A DNA stretch of 64,000 bases from an uncultured Flavobacteriaceae bacterium (GTDB lineage: Bacteria; Bacteroidota; Bacteroidia; Flavobacteriales; Flavobacteriaceae): assembly GCA_947494325.1 (NCBI GenBank), contig CANLUS010000007.1, positions 124,001 through 188,000 on the forward strand. Direction: 5' to 3'. The notes beneath the pieces were generated by a model, which was not told the origin of the DNA, did no database searches, and saw only the letters and a program-made list of their open reading frames with translations. Below, piece by piece: positions 8,793 to 16,299 of this stretch. The position numbers were made by a program, and so were the translations under genes. Within the stretch, counting starts at the first letter, position 1. Each line of letters opens with the position of its first letter.

Positions 8793-9583
8793 GAGAATTT
8801 CAACAGGATAATTATTGGGCGCTTATTTTAGGTGGTTCGAGTGGTTTAGGATTGGCTACGGCGAAAAAATTAGCACAACATGGCATGAATATTTGTGTTG
8901 TGCATCGTAGTAGAAAGTCAGAAATTCCAGGCATACATGAAAATTTCGATGAAATAAAGAATCATGGAGTCGAATTTATATCATTTAATATCAATGCATT
9001 TAAGGCTGAAGAACGACTCAAAGTTATTGATAGCCTTAAATTGGAGCTGGGCGATAAAGGTAGAATAAGAACACTAGTTCATAGTGTTGCCAAAGGAAAT
9101 TTAAAACCTATGATTGCAACAGATAAGCCAGCACTAAAGAATGATGATTTTCATTTAACCATCGACGCGATGGCAATTAGTTTATACGATTGGACAAAAG
9201 TAGTATTTGACGAACGATTATTTGCAGATGATGCCCGTCTTATAAGTTTTACGAGTGAAGGGAATACAAAAGCTTGGCCTAATTATGCAGCTGTTTCGGC
9301 GGCGAAAGTAACGCTAGAAGCTATTACGAGAAATATCGCATTAGAATTTGCGCCTTATGGTATCAGAGCCAATTGTGTTCAGGCTGGAGTGACCGATACG
9401 TCGTCATTACGGGCAATCCCGGGGAGTCAAGAGATTATAAACCATTCGTTAAAAAGAAATCCATTTAAACGATTAACCTTACCAGAGAATGTAGCTGATG
9501 TTGTATATTTATTGAGCAAGGATGAAGCTGCATGGATTAATGGGTGTATTATTCCCGTAGACGGTGGTGAACATATTAACTAA
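8786..9583 (+). CDS. SDR-type enoyl-ACP reductase-like protein
   Basis: The 265-residue Rossmann protein has the nucleotide motif GGSSGLG at 16-22. Its active site reads Y167 followed by K174 (YAAVSAAK), a Tyr-x6-Lys spacing as in FabI/FabL enoyl-ACP reductases, rather than the Tyr-x3-Lys of classical ketoreductases. The end WINGCIIPVDGGEHI is common to both groups. It overlaps the PKS stop by 7 bases and is 3 bases from the dehydratase. It probably reduces an ACP-bound enoyl intermediate. A ketoreductase role cannot be fully excluded. Confidence 0.85.
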   Translation: MVREFQQDNYWALILGGSSGLGLATAKKLAQHGMNICVVHRSRKSEIPGIHENFDEIKNHGVEFISFNINAFKAEERLKVIDSLKLELGDKGRIRTLVHSVAKGNLKPMIATDKPALKNDDFHLTIDAMAISLYDWTKVVFDERLFADDARLISFTSEGNTKAWPNYAAVSAAKVTLEAITRNIALEFAPYGIRANCVQAGVTDTSSLRAIPGSQEIINHSLKRNPFKRLTLPENVADVVYLLSKDEAAWINGCIIPVDGGEHIN

Positions 9584-9586
9584 ACT

Positions 9587-10027
9587 ATGAATTCAAAACA
9601 AATTGTTTCAGCATTACCCTATCAAACACCTTTTTTGTTTGTAGACGAATTAACAGTTATTTCTGAAGATGGAATTACAGGAAATTATACCTTTAAAAAA
9701 GATGCGTATTTCTATGAAGGTCATTTTAAAGGAAATCCGATAACACCTGGGGTTATATTAACCGAAACAATGGCCCAGATAGGTGTCGTATGCTTAGGAA
9801 TTTATTTGACAAGAAATACTAAAAAATCGAATAGAGCCCCGCAAGTTGCTTTAACATCGAGTGCCGTAGATTTTTATGTGCCAGTATATCCTGGAGAACA
9901 AGTGATCGTTATTTCCGAAAAAGAATATTTCAGATTTAATAAGTTAAAATGTAAAGTGAAGTTATTGAATGCTCAAGGTCAATTGGTATGTAGAGGTTTT
10001 ATTTCAGGAATGATCAATGAAAAATAA
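9587..10027 (+). CDS. FabZ-like 3-hydroxyacyl-ACP dehydratase
   Basis: A single hotdog-fold protein of 146 residues. The segment YFYEGHFKGNPITPGVILTE carries the FabZ-type catalytic pair H46 and E60 with the usual 14-residue spacing, followed by the MAQIG tract of the central helix. It would dehydrate ACP-bound 3-hydroxyacyl chains in the cytoplasm. Its 3-prime end overlaps the ketosynthase start by 11 bases, so the two are translationally coupled. Being inside the operon, it is more likely dedicated to the secondary pathway than a housekeeping FabZ. Confidence 0.9.
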   Translation: MNSKQIVSALPYQTPFLFVDELTVISEDGITGNYTFKKDAYFYEGHFKGNPITPGVILTETMAQIGVVCLGIYLTRNTKKSNRAPQVALTSSAVDFYVPVYPGEQVIVISEKEYFRFNKLKCKVKLLNAQGQLVCRGFISGMINEK

Positions 10028-11288
10028 AAGAGTTGTTATTACAGGACTAGGAGTCGTTGCACCAAATGGTGTGGGTATCGATGATTTTACAGATGCTATT
10101 AAAAAAGGAAGATCCGGTATTCAATTTTATGAAGAGTTAAAAGATCTTAATTTCTCCTGCTGTATTGGGGGGATTCCTAAGATTTCGGAAGATCTCAAAA
10201 CACAATATTTCACAGATCTACAATTGCGAAACTTTAATAGTTCAGGTATCCTATATGGTTGTATAGCTGGCATGGATGCATGGAAAGATGCAGATCTATC
10301 TACAAATAAGAATGAATTAGATTTTGATAGTGGTACAGTCTTCGGTACGGGTACTTCTGGGGTTGAAAAGTTTAGAGAAGCCATTTATAAATTAGATGAT
10401 AAAAAAGTAAAACGCTTAGGGAGTACAGTCGTAGTTCAAACAATGGCGAGTGGTATAAGTGCATACTTAGGTGGTATCTTAGGATTAGGTAATCAAGTCA
10501 CCACCAACTCGTCAGCTTGTTCTACCGGAACAGAGGCCATCTTATTGGGTTTTGAACGCATACAGGCAGGTAAAGCAAAACGAATGTTAGTAGGTAGTTG
10601 TAGCGATCACGGTGCTTATTTATGGGGTGGTTTTGACGCTATGCGAGTTATGACTTATAAACATAACGATACTCCCGAAAAAGGATCTCGTCCCATGAGT
10701 GAATCGGCTTCTGGATTCGTTCCAGGTAGTGGAGCAGGAGCATTGGTCTTAGAATCTTTAGAGAGTGCCATCGAAAGAGGAGCAAATATTTATGCGGAGG
10801 TTCTAGGCGGAGCTGTAAATTCTGGTGGGCAACGAAATGGTGGAACTATGACGGCGCCCAATTCGAAGGCTGTTCAAAGATGTATAAAAGAGGCTGTCAA
10901 AGAAGCTGGAATTTCTAGCGATGATATTGATGTAATTAATGGTCACCTAACAGCAACTATTAAAGATCCAGTTGAAATTGAAAATTGGGCAATTGCTCTT
11001 GGAAGAAAAGGGAAAAAGTTTCCATATATCAATTCATTGAAGTCGATGGTTGGTCATTGTTTGGCAGCCGCAGGATCCATAGAAACCGTAGCTGCGGTCT
11101 TGCAATTGAAAGAAAGTTTTATTTTTCCGTCTATAAATTGTGAAGACCTACACCCTGATATAACTACGTGTATTGATGCAGACAGAATACCAATGAAGAC
11201 CTTGTATCAAAATGTGAAAATAGTTGCCAAAGCTAGCTTTGGCTTTGGAGATGTGAATGCCTGCGCAATTTTTAAGAAATATGACTAA
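10017..11288 (+). CDS. FabF-like beta-ketoacyl-ACP synthase
   Basis: Condensing enzyme of 423 residues with the complete Cys-His-His triad: C168 in NSSACSTGTEA, H310 in INGHLTATIKDP and H347 in MVGHCLAAAGS. In FabF the first histidine lies in HGTST; here the sequence around it is altered (GHLTAT), which marks a divergent clade. FabF length is usual. The gene overlaps the dehydratase and is followed 50 bases later by the ACP. It would elongate ACP-bound acyl chains with malonyl-ACP. No second ketosynthase or chain-length-factor-like gene is in the operon. Confidence 0.93.
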   Translation: MKNKRVVITGLGVVAPNGVGIDDFTDAIKKGRSGIQFYEELKDLNFSCCIGGIPKISEDLKTQYFTDLQLRNFNSSGILYGCIAGMDAWKDADLSTNKNELDFDSGTVFGTGTSGVEKFREAIYKLDDKKVKRLGSTVVVQTMASGISAYLGGILGLGNQVTTNSSACSTGTEAILLGFERIQAGKAKRMLVGSCSDHGAYLWGGFDAMRVMTYKHNDTPEKGSRPMSESASGFVPGSGAGALVLESLESAIERGANIYAEVLGGAVNSGGQRNGGTMTAPNSKAVQRCIKEAVKEAGISSDDIDVINGHLTATIKDPVEIENWAIALGRKGKKFPYINSLKSMVGHCLAAAGSIETVAAVLQLKESFIFPSINCEDLHPDITTCIDADRIPMKTLYQNVKIVAKASFGFGDVNACAIFKKYD

Positions 11289-11338
11289 TAATTGATATTT
11301 CAACAAAAACAAGAATTCAGAAATCAAAAAGTAAGTAG

Positions 11339-11587
11339 ATGAGTAACGAAGAACTAATAGTGACTTTAAAGAAAATAGTAAAACCATATATTCAAGATGA
11401 AATCGCTTTTGAAAATTTATCTGAGGATACCGATTTTGTAAATGATTTAAAAATTAATTCGGCCAATTTAGTTGATGTTATTTTAGATGTTGAAGATGAA
11501 TTTGATATCGAAATTGACAATGATTCAATGGAACAAATGTTATCCGTAAAAGCTGCTATAGAAATTATTACTTCAAAGCTTAATTAG
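11339..11587 (+). CDS. Acyl carrier protein of the polyketide operon
   Basis: An acidic 82-residue protein with the four-helix ACP pattern. The serine expected to carry phosphopantetheine is S41 in DLKINSANLVD; the usual DSL signature is replaced by NSA, which marks it as a specialised ACP and not the fatty-acid AcpP. It is followed in the same operon by a phosphopantetheinyl transferase that could activate it. A 50-base leader separates it from the ketosynthase, perhaps allowing separate expression of this highly used protein. Confidence 0.92.
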   Translation: MSNEELIVTLKKIVKPYIQDEIAFENLSEDTDFVNDLKINSANLVDVILDVEDEFDIEIDNDSMEQMLSVKAAIEIITSKLN

Positions 11588-11601
11588 AAATAGTGTTTTA
11601 A

Positions 11602-12297
11602 ATGTTTGATACCAGGAGTTACTTGAAAGAAGAAATGGACAACTACCCAACAAATGGGGTAATGTTGAATGATTCATTGAGTAAACTATCTTTAATCAAC
11701 AAATACCTTGGAAATACATCAATTACCTTAAAGGCGGTCGTTGAAATATTAGAAAGAAAACCTAAAGAGATATTTCATATCGTTGATTTGGGTTGTGGTG
11801 CTGGAGATAATCTAAGGGCAATTGGCAATTGGTGTATAAAAAAAGGGAGAAAAATAAAACTAACAGGTATCGATGGTAATAAAAATATTTTGAGCTATGC
11901 AATGTCTCAAAATGATAAGGTGAAAATTAATTATAAACACGTAAATATTTTAGACACTCAATTTGAGTTAGAGCGTTGTGACATCGTAATAAGTAGTCAT
12001 TTTATCTATCGTTTTACCGATGCTGAATTGATTCATTTTATAAGTAGATCAAGTGACAAAGTGCGTAGCGCGATAATTTTCAGTGAGTTACAGCGTCATG
12101 TCGTTCCGTATGTTGCATTTTCAATATTCGGAAGGTTATTTTCTTTAAATACGATGGTTTTACAAGACGGTTTGAAAGCAATTAAAAATTCGTTTCAAAA
12201 AAGAGAGTTGAGAGATATTTTGAAACAAGTTGATGTTTCATCGTTCAACATAAAATGGAAGTGGGCATTTCGATATTTAATTATAATTAAGAGTTAG
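11602..12297 (+). CDS. Class I SAM-dependent methyltransferase 2 of the polyketide operon
   Basis: The 231-residue protein has SAM motif I HIVDLGCGAGD at 59-69 and an acidic loop LTGIDGNKNIL. It is a paralogue of the methyltransferase at 7029, sharing the pre-motif region and the C-terminal KWKWAFRY tract. It is followed directly by the phosphopantetheinyl transferase (TAGATG). Two related methyltransferases suggest two methylation steps or two sites on the product. In this copy the post-motif tract is SSHFIYRF rather than ATLFIHHF, so specificity probably differs. Confidence 0.86.
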   Translation: MFDTRSYLKEEMDNYPTNGVMLNDSLSKLSLINKYLGNTSITLKAVVEILERKPKEIFHIVDLGCGAGDNLRAIGNWCIKKGRKIKLTGIDGNKNILSYAMSQNDKVKINYKHVNILDTQFELERCDIVISSHFIYRFTDAELIHFISRSSDKVRSAIIFSELQRHVVPYVAFSIFGRLFSLNTMVLQDGLKAIKNSFQKRELRDILKQVDVSSFNIKWKWAFRYLIIIKS

Positions 12298-12885
12298 ATG
12301 ATTGGTAATGATATTGTAGATTTAGAATTGGCTAAAACTCAAAGTAATTGGCAGCGTAAAGGTTTTTTGACAAAAATTTTTACGAGTCAAGAGCGCCAAA
12401 TGATTGAACAAGCTAAGGATCCTTTTCGACTCGTTTGGTTGTTTTGGAGTATGAAAGAGAGCGCGTACAAATGTTATGTTCAGAAAAAGAAGGTTCGTTT
12501 TTTTGCACCTAAAAAATTTCAATGTGAACTAATTACAAATAACCAAGGTTTGGTTTTAATCGATAATGAATTCTATAAAACCCATTCGAAATTAACGAAT
12601 AAATTTATCTTAACAGAAGCAAGTGCAGTCCAAAATAAAAGTATTGAAAATGGATATTTTGAATTGAACAATTCAACACCAAAGAGGAGCAGTTCTATCG
12701 TTCGAAATAAATTGAAAGATGCGATTTCGATAAACATGAAGCTTCCCGTTGAGAAATTTAGCATTAAAAAGAATGCTCTAGGAATTCCATATGTATATCG
12801 GGGTACTAAACAACTGCAAGTTTCAATTTCTATGACGCATCATGGTAATTTTGGAGCTTATTCAATATTAAATCAAGAAGCATGA
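12298..12885 (+). CDS. 4'-phosphopantetheinyl transferase
   Basis: The 195-residue protein has the two superfamily signatures: GNDIVDL at 3-9 with the metal-binding aspartate, and WSMKESAYK at 50-58 with the catalytic K53/E54 pair. These enzymes move phosphopantetheine from CoA to the ACP serine. Between and after the motifs it is longer than AcpS, closer to a single-chain transferase with a C-terminal domain (SISMTHHGNFGAYS). Its place next to the ACP gene suggests that the ACP is its target. It overlaps the next gene by ATGA. Confidence 0.92.
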   Translation: MIGNDIVDLELAKTQSNWQRKGFLTKIFTSQERQMIEQAKDPFRLVWLFWSMKESAYKCYVQKKKVRFFAPKKFQCELITNNQGLVLIDNEFYKTHSKLTNKFILTEASAVQNKSIENGYFELNNSTPKRSSSIVRNKLKDAISINMKLPVEKFSIKKNALGIPYVYRGTKQLQVSISMTHHGNFGAYSILNQEA

Positions 12886-13313
12886 ATGAATTTATAGCAT
12901 ACGCAAAATCGAAATTAAAAGTTGATCAAAAATTAATACTAACGTACGTAGTTATCTATTTTAGTTGGGGCATGCTCATGGATAATTTTGGAGCGAAAGT
13001 TGAAATTGCCAAATTTACGTATTGGTGGCAGGTGATAACGGTCTATCTCATTTATATGATCCCAATATCCTTATTATTACGAGGGTTACCATTTCATGCA
13101 CAATATGCATATGGTTTAGTAGCCATGGCTTTCCTGGAATTTGGTGGATATGCTTTGCAAACATCTTATGCCTACCCTAATAATATGCTTGATGAGCTCT
13201 TTAATATTAGAAATTTCAGTTTAGGAATGGCTTTATTTTTTGCATTGTATTTCCCTCTTGGGAATGCATTAGTGGGTAAGGTTTACCGTACTATTTTTAA
13301 AGGTAAATCTTAA
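12882..13313 (+). CDS. Small integral membrane protein at the end of the polyketide operon
   Basis: I do not recognise a family. The 143-residue protein has about four hydrophobic helices (about 20-40, 48-66, 74-92, 112-135) and no signal peptide. Aromatic residues are common in the segments (FTYWWQVITVYLIY). It overlaps the phosphopantetheinyl transferase stop by ATGA, so it is co-translated with the biosynthetic genes. A role in product export, membrane insertion or anchoring of the enzymes is possible; the sequence alone does not decide. Confidence 0.7.
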   Translation: MNEFIAYAKSKLKVDQKLILTYVVIYFSWGMLMDNFGAKVEIAKFTYWWQVITVYLIYMIPISLLLRGLPFHAQYAYGLVAMAFLEFGGYALQTSYAYPNNMLDELFNIRNFSLGMALFFALYFPLGNALVGKVYRTIFKGKS

Positions 13314-13318
13314 AATTG

Positions 13319-13765
13319 ATGCAAGATATTAAACAACAATTATTAAATTCTTGTTTCGAATATGTCGCACGACGATCTAAAACGGTAAGCGATACTATTT
13401 CGTCAAATCAAAAGGCGTTATTATCTGAAACTAAAAGTAGTGCTGGAGATAAGCATGAAACCGGTCGAGCGATGCTGCAATTAGAAATGGAAAAGGCAAG
13501 TCAGCAATTGGCAGCAATCAATCAAATGAAAAAGGTACTGGCGAAGTTAACTATTGAAACTTCGGTTCTTGCTAAGTTAGGAAGTTTAATTATGACCGAC
13601 CATGCGAATTATTTTTTAGCCGTTAGTGCCGGAGAAATAAAAATTAATAAGACAACCTACTACGCGATCTCTCCTGGTTCACCAATAGGCAGTTTGTTAT
13701 TGGGAAAACAGGTGGGGGATACTGTTAATTTTACCAAGGAAATGTTAATTAAAGCAATTTTTTAG
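13319..13765 (+). CDS. GreA/GreB C-terminal-domain-like protein
   Basis: The 148-residue protein has a helical, possibly coiled-coil N-terminal half (about 1-80) and a C-terminal half resembling the FKBP-like domain of transcription factor GreA: AISPGSPIGSLLLGKQVGDTVNF matches the family pattern SPIGxALLGKxxGD. It could bind RNA polymerase, but the acidic tip residues of true GreA are not obvious, so anti-pausing activity is uncertain. The ATG at 13319 is chosen over a TTG one codon earlier. It lies five bases after the membrane protein and is probably read from the same mRNA. Confidence 0.75.
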   Translation: MQDIKQQLLNSCFEYVARRSKTVSDTISSNQKALLSETKSSAGDKHETGRAMLQLEMEKASQQLAAINQMKKVLAKLTIETSVLAKLGSLIMTDHANYFLAVSAGEIKINKTTYYAISPGSPIGSLLLGKQVGDTVNFTKEMLIKAIF

Positions 13766-13806
13766 ACTACAATTAGTATTTTTAACCAACTTATTTAAAT
13801 CTAAAC

Positions 13807-16299
13807 ATGAAAAAAATATTATTCTTATTGTTGGCAATATGCATGTTGACGCCAACTTCCATTCAAGCGCAGAAAAAGAAGAAAAAGAAAAAAGGTAAAA
13901 CAGAACTTCCTGTGAAACCCAAACCAAAAGCGAAATCGAAAAATGGTATAAAAAAGTATAGCGAAGTGATAACCAAAAATGCTATTACTGATGAGGGTCT
14001 TTTTGATTTGCATAAAGTTAACAAGACATATTTTTATGAAATTCCTTTTTCTAAGTTAAACAAAGACATGTTATGGGTGAGTCGAGTAGCGCAGATCCCA
14101 ACAGGTTTGGGAGGTGGTTTTTTCAATGCTGGTACCAAAACCAATGAACAAGTTGTACACTGGACGCGATTTCAAGATAAGGTTTTGCTAAAAGTTAAGT
14201 CTTTTAGAAATGTTGCTGATAGTTCTAAAGCAATTAGTGCTTCGGTTCGTGTAAACAACTATGAACCTATTTTGTTTGCTTTTGATATTAAGGCTTTTAA
14301 TGCAGATTCAACAAAAGTAGTTATTGATGTTACTAAGTTTTTTAGTAAAGATATACTAGCGATTAGTGGTTTGCCTAGCTTTTTAAGAAAGCGTTACAAA
14401 GTAAGACGATTGGATGCCTCTCGGAGTTTTATTAATAGTATGAAGAGTTTTCCAGAAAATATAGAGGTGAAACAAGACTTTACTTATGAGGCTTCAGAAC
14501 CACCGTCATCAGCTTCAACGGGCTCTATTAGCTTGCAAATGAATCAGTCAATGATTTTATTACCTGAAGAGCCTATGCAACCTCGGTTATACGATCCTCG
14601 TGTAGGTTTTTTTACGGTTAGTCAATATGATTTTGGTAGTGAAGCTTTAAAGGCCGATCAAAAAACATATATCAGACGTTGGAGACTAGAGCCAAAAGAT
14701 CCTGCTGCTTATGCGCGTGGTGAATTGGTTGAACCAGTGAAGCCTATTGTGTATTACTTAGACCCAGGTACCCCTGAAAACCTTAGAAAATATATCAAAC
14801 AAGGCATTGAAGATTGGCAAAAACCATTTGAGACTGCAGGATTCAAAAATGCTATTATTGCGAAAGATGCACCAACTCCAGAAGAAGACCCAGAGTTTAG
14901 TCCAGAAGATATTAGGTATTCGGTCGTGCGTTATGTGGCGAGTACAACACGAAACGCGGTTGGACCAAGTGTCTCTGATCCAAGAAGTGGTGAAATTATT
15001 GAAAGCGATATCGTATGGTATCATAACCATTTAAGAAGTTATAGAAACCGATATTTATTAGAGACTGGAGCCGCGAATCCAAGTGCTAGAACATTGAATA
15101 CAAAGCCGGAAGAAATAGGTGAAATGATGCGTATGGTCATTGCCCACGAAGTGGGGCATGCCCTAGGCTTTCCACATAATATGGCAGCAAGTTTTGCTTA
15201 TCCTGTAGAATCATTGAGAGATGGTGCTTTTACACAAGAATTTGGCTTAGCAGCAAGTCTCATGGATTATACGAGATACAATTATGTTGCGCAGCCTGGA
15301 GATGAAAATATCCGATTTGTTCGTCAAATGGGGCCTTATGATCATTATGCTACGAATTGGGGTTATAGATATATCCCAGGTGCAGCTTCCGCGGAGGCGG
15401 AAAAAATCACACTTGACAAATGGATTCTAGATACCAAGGGAGATCCAAAATATAAATTTGGAAGACAATCCAGTCGTTTCGACCCACAATCACAAACCGA
15501 ATGTGTAGGAGATGATCCGATCAAGGCAAGTGACTATGGATTAAAAAATCTGAAATATGTAGCAAAGAATTTGCCAAGTTGGACGTCTGACGTGACCAAT
15601 AATTATCAAGATTTAGAAGAACTCTATGGAGAATTATTAGGCGTGTATAGTAGATATATAGGGCACGTCCTAACCAATATTGGAGGTGTCTATGAAAATA
15701 TTAAAATGCCAAATCAAGAGGGTATTGTGTATACCCATGTGGACAGAGCAACACAAAAAGCATCTTTACGATGGTTGCAAACAAACATTTTTGATACACC
15801 TACATGGTTGATCGATAAAAAAATCCTTCAAAATATAGATCATGCAGGATATTTTGAACGTTTGCGCAGAGTGCAAGGGAGATATGTCCATTCCTTGTTA
15901 AGTTTTGATCGTATCGGTAGATTGATAGATAGTGAAACGGTGAACTCTTCCTATTATAGTGCACTTGAGATGTTGAGAGATTTAAGAAGTGGACTTTGGA
16001 AAGAGGCCAATGCAGGGAGAAATGTTGACTTGTATCGAAGAAATTTGCAGCGTACCTATTTAGATAGAATGGGATATTTGTTAACGAAAAATGGACGACC
16101 GCCACGTAGAAGTAGACCAGGTTTCGAAGGAACGTTGACCTATAGTGTAAATACTTCAGATGTTAGAGCCTTGGTACGAGGAGAATTGAAAACCTTGCGT
16201 TCTAGATTAAGAAGCGCCAGAAGTGGTGTGAATACGGTAACTCGCTATCATTACGAAGATGCGATTGCAAGAATAGATCAATTACTAGATCCTAAATAG
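13807..16299 (+). CDS. Secreted zinc-dependent metalloprotease (DUF5117/DUF5118 type)
   Basis: The 830-residue protein starts with a signal peptide (1-21, ending SIQAQ) and a very lysine-rich stretch (about 22-50). The zinc motif is HEVGHALGFPH with H447, H451 and H457, followed by a methionine-turn-like SLMDY. The large N-terminal domains match the usual layout of this Bacteroidetes protease family, and length is typical. No T9SS tail is seen, so it is probably periplasmic or attached to the outer membrane. Its substrate is unknown. The last eight bases overlap the convergent ABC gene. Confidence 0.9.
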   Translation: MKKILFLLLAICMLTPTSIQAQKKKKKKKGKTELPVKPKPKAKSKNGIKKYSEVITKNAITDEGLFDLHKVNKTYFYEIPFSKLNKDMLWVSRVAQIPTGLGGGFFNAGTKTNEQVVHWTRFQDKVLLKVKSFRNVADSSKAISASVRVNNYEPILFAFDIKAFNADSTKVVIDVTKFFSKDILAISGLPSFLRKRYKVRRLDASRSFINSMKSFPENIEVKQDFTYEASEPPSSASTGSISLQMNQSMILLPEEPMQPRLYDPRVGFFTVSQYDFGSEALKADQKTYIRRWRLEPKDPAAYARGELVEPVKPIVYYLDPGTPENLRKYIKQGIEDWQKPFETAGFKNAIIAKDAPTPEEDPEFSPEDIRYSVVRYVASTTRNAVGPSVSDPRSGEIIESDIVWYHNHLRSYRNRYLLETGAANPSARTLNTKPEEIGEMMRMVIAHEVGHALGFPHNMAASFAYPVESLRDGAFTQEFGLAASLMDYTRYNYVAQPGDENIRFVRQMGPYDHYATNWGYRYIPGAASAEAEKITLDKWILDTKGDPKYKFGRQSSRFDPQSQTECVGDDPIKASDYGLKNLKYVAKNLPSWTSDVTNNYQDLEELYGELLGVYSRYIGHVLTNIGGVYENIKMPNQEGIVYTHVDRATQKASLRWLQTNIFDTPTWLIDKKILQNIDHAGYFERLRRVQGRYVHSLLSFDRIGRLIDSETVNSSYYSALEMLRDLRSGLWKEANAGRNVDLYRRNLQRTYLDRMGYLLTKNGRPPRRSRPGFEGTLTYSVNTSDVRALVRGELKTLRSRLRSARSGVNTVTRYHYEDAIARIDQLLDPK

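Noticed and set aside
11148-11387. Minus-strand open frame spanning the ketosynthase-ACP junction
   Set aside because: It is antisense to the two real genes, with no promoter box and a low-complexity hydrophobic translation.
5896-13313. Flexirubin or aryl polyene gene cluster
   Set aside because: Those clusters carry several ketosynthases, two ACPs, an acyltransferase and ammonia-lyase-type genes; here there is one ketosynthase, one ACP and a type III PKS.
14758-15034. Open frames on both strands inside the zinc metalloprotease gene
   Set aside because: Both are shadows of the protease reading frame near the region before HEVGH; neither has start signals or family motifs.
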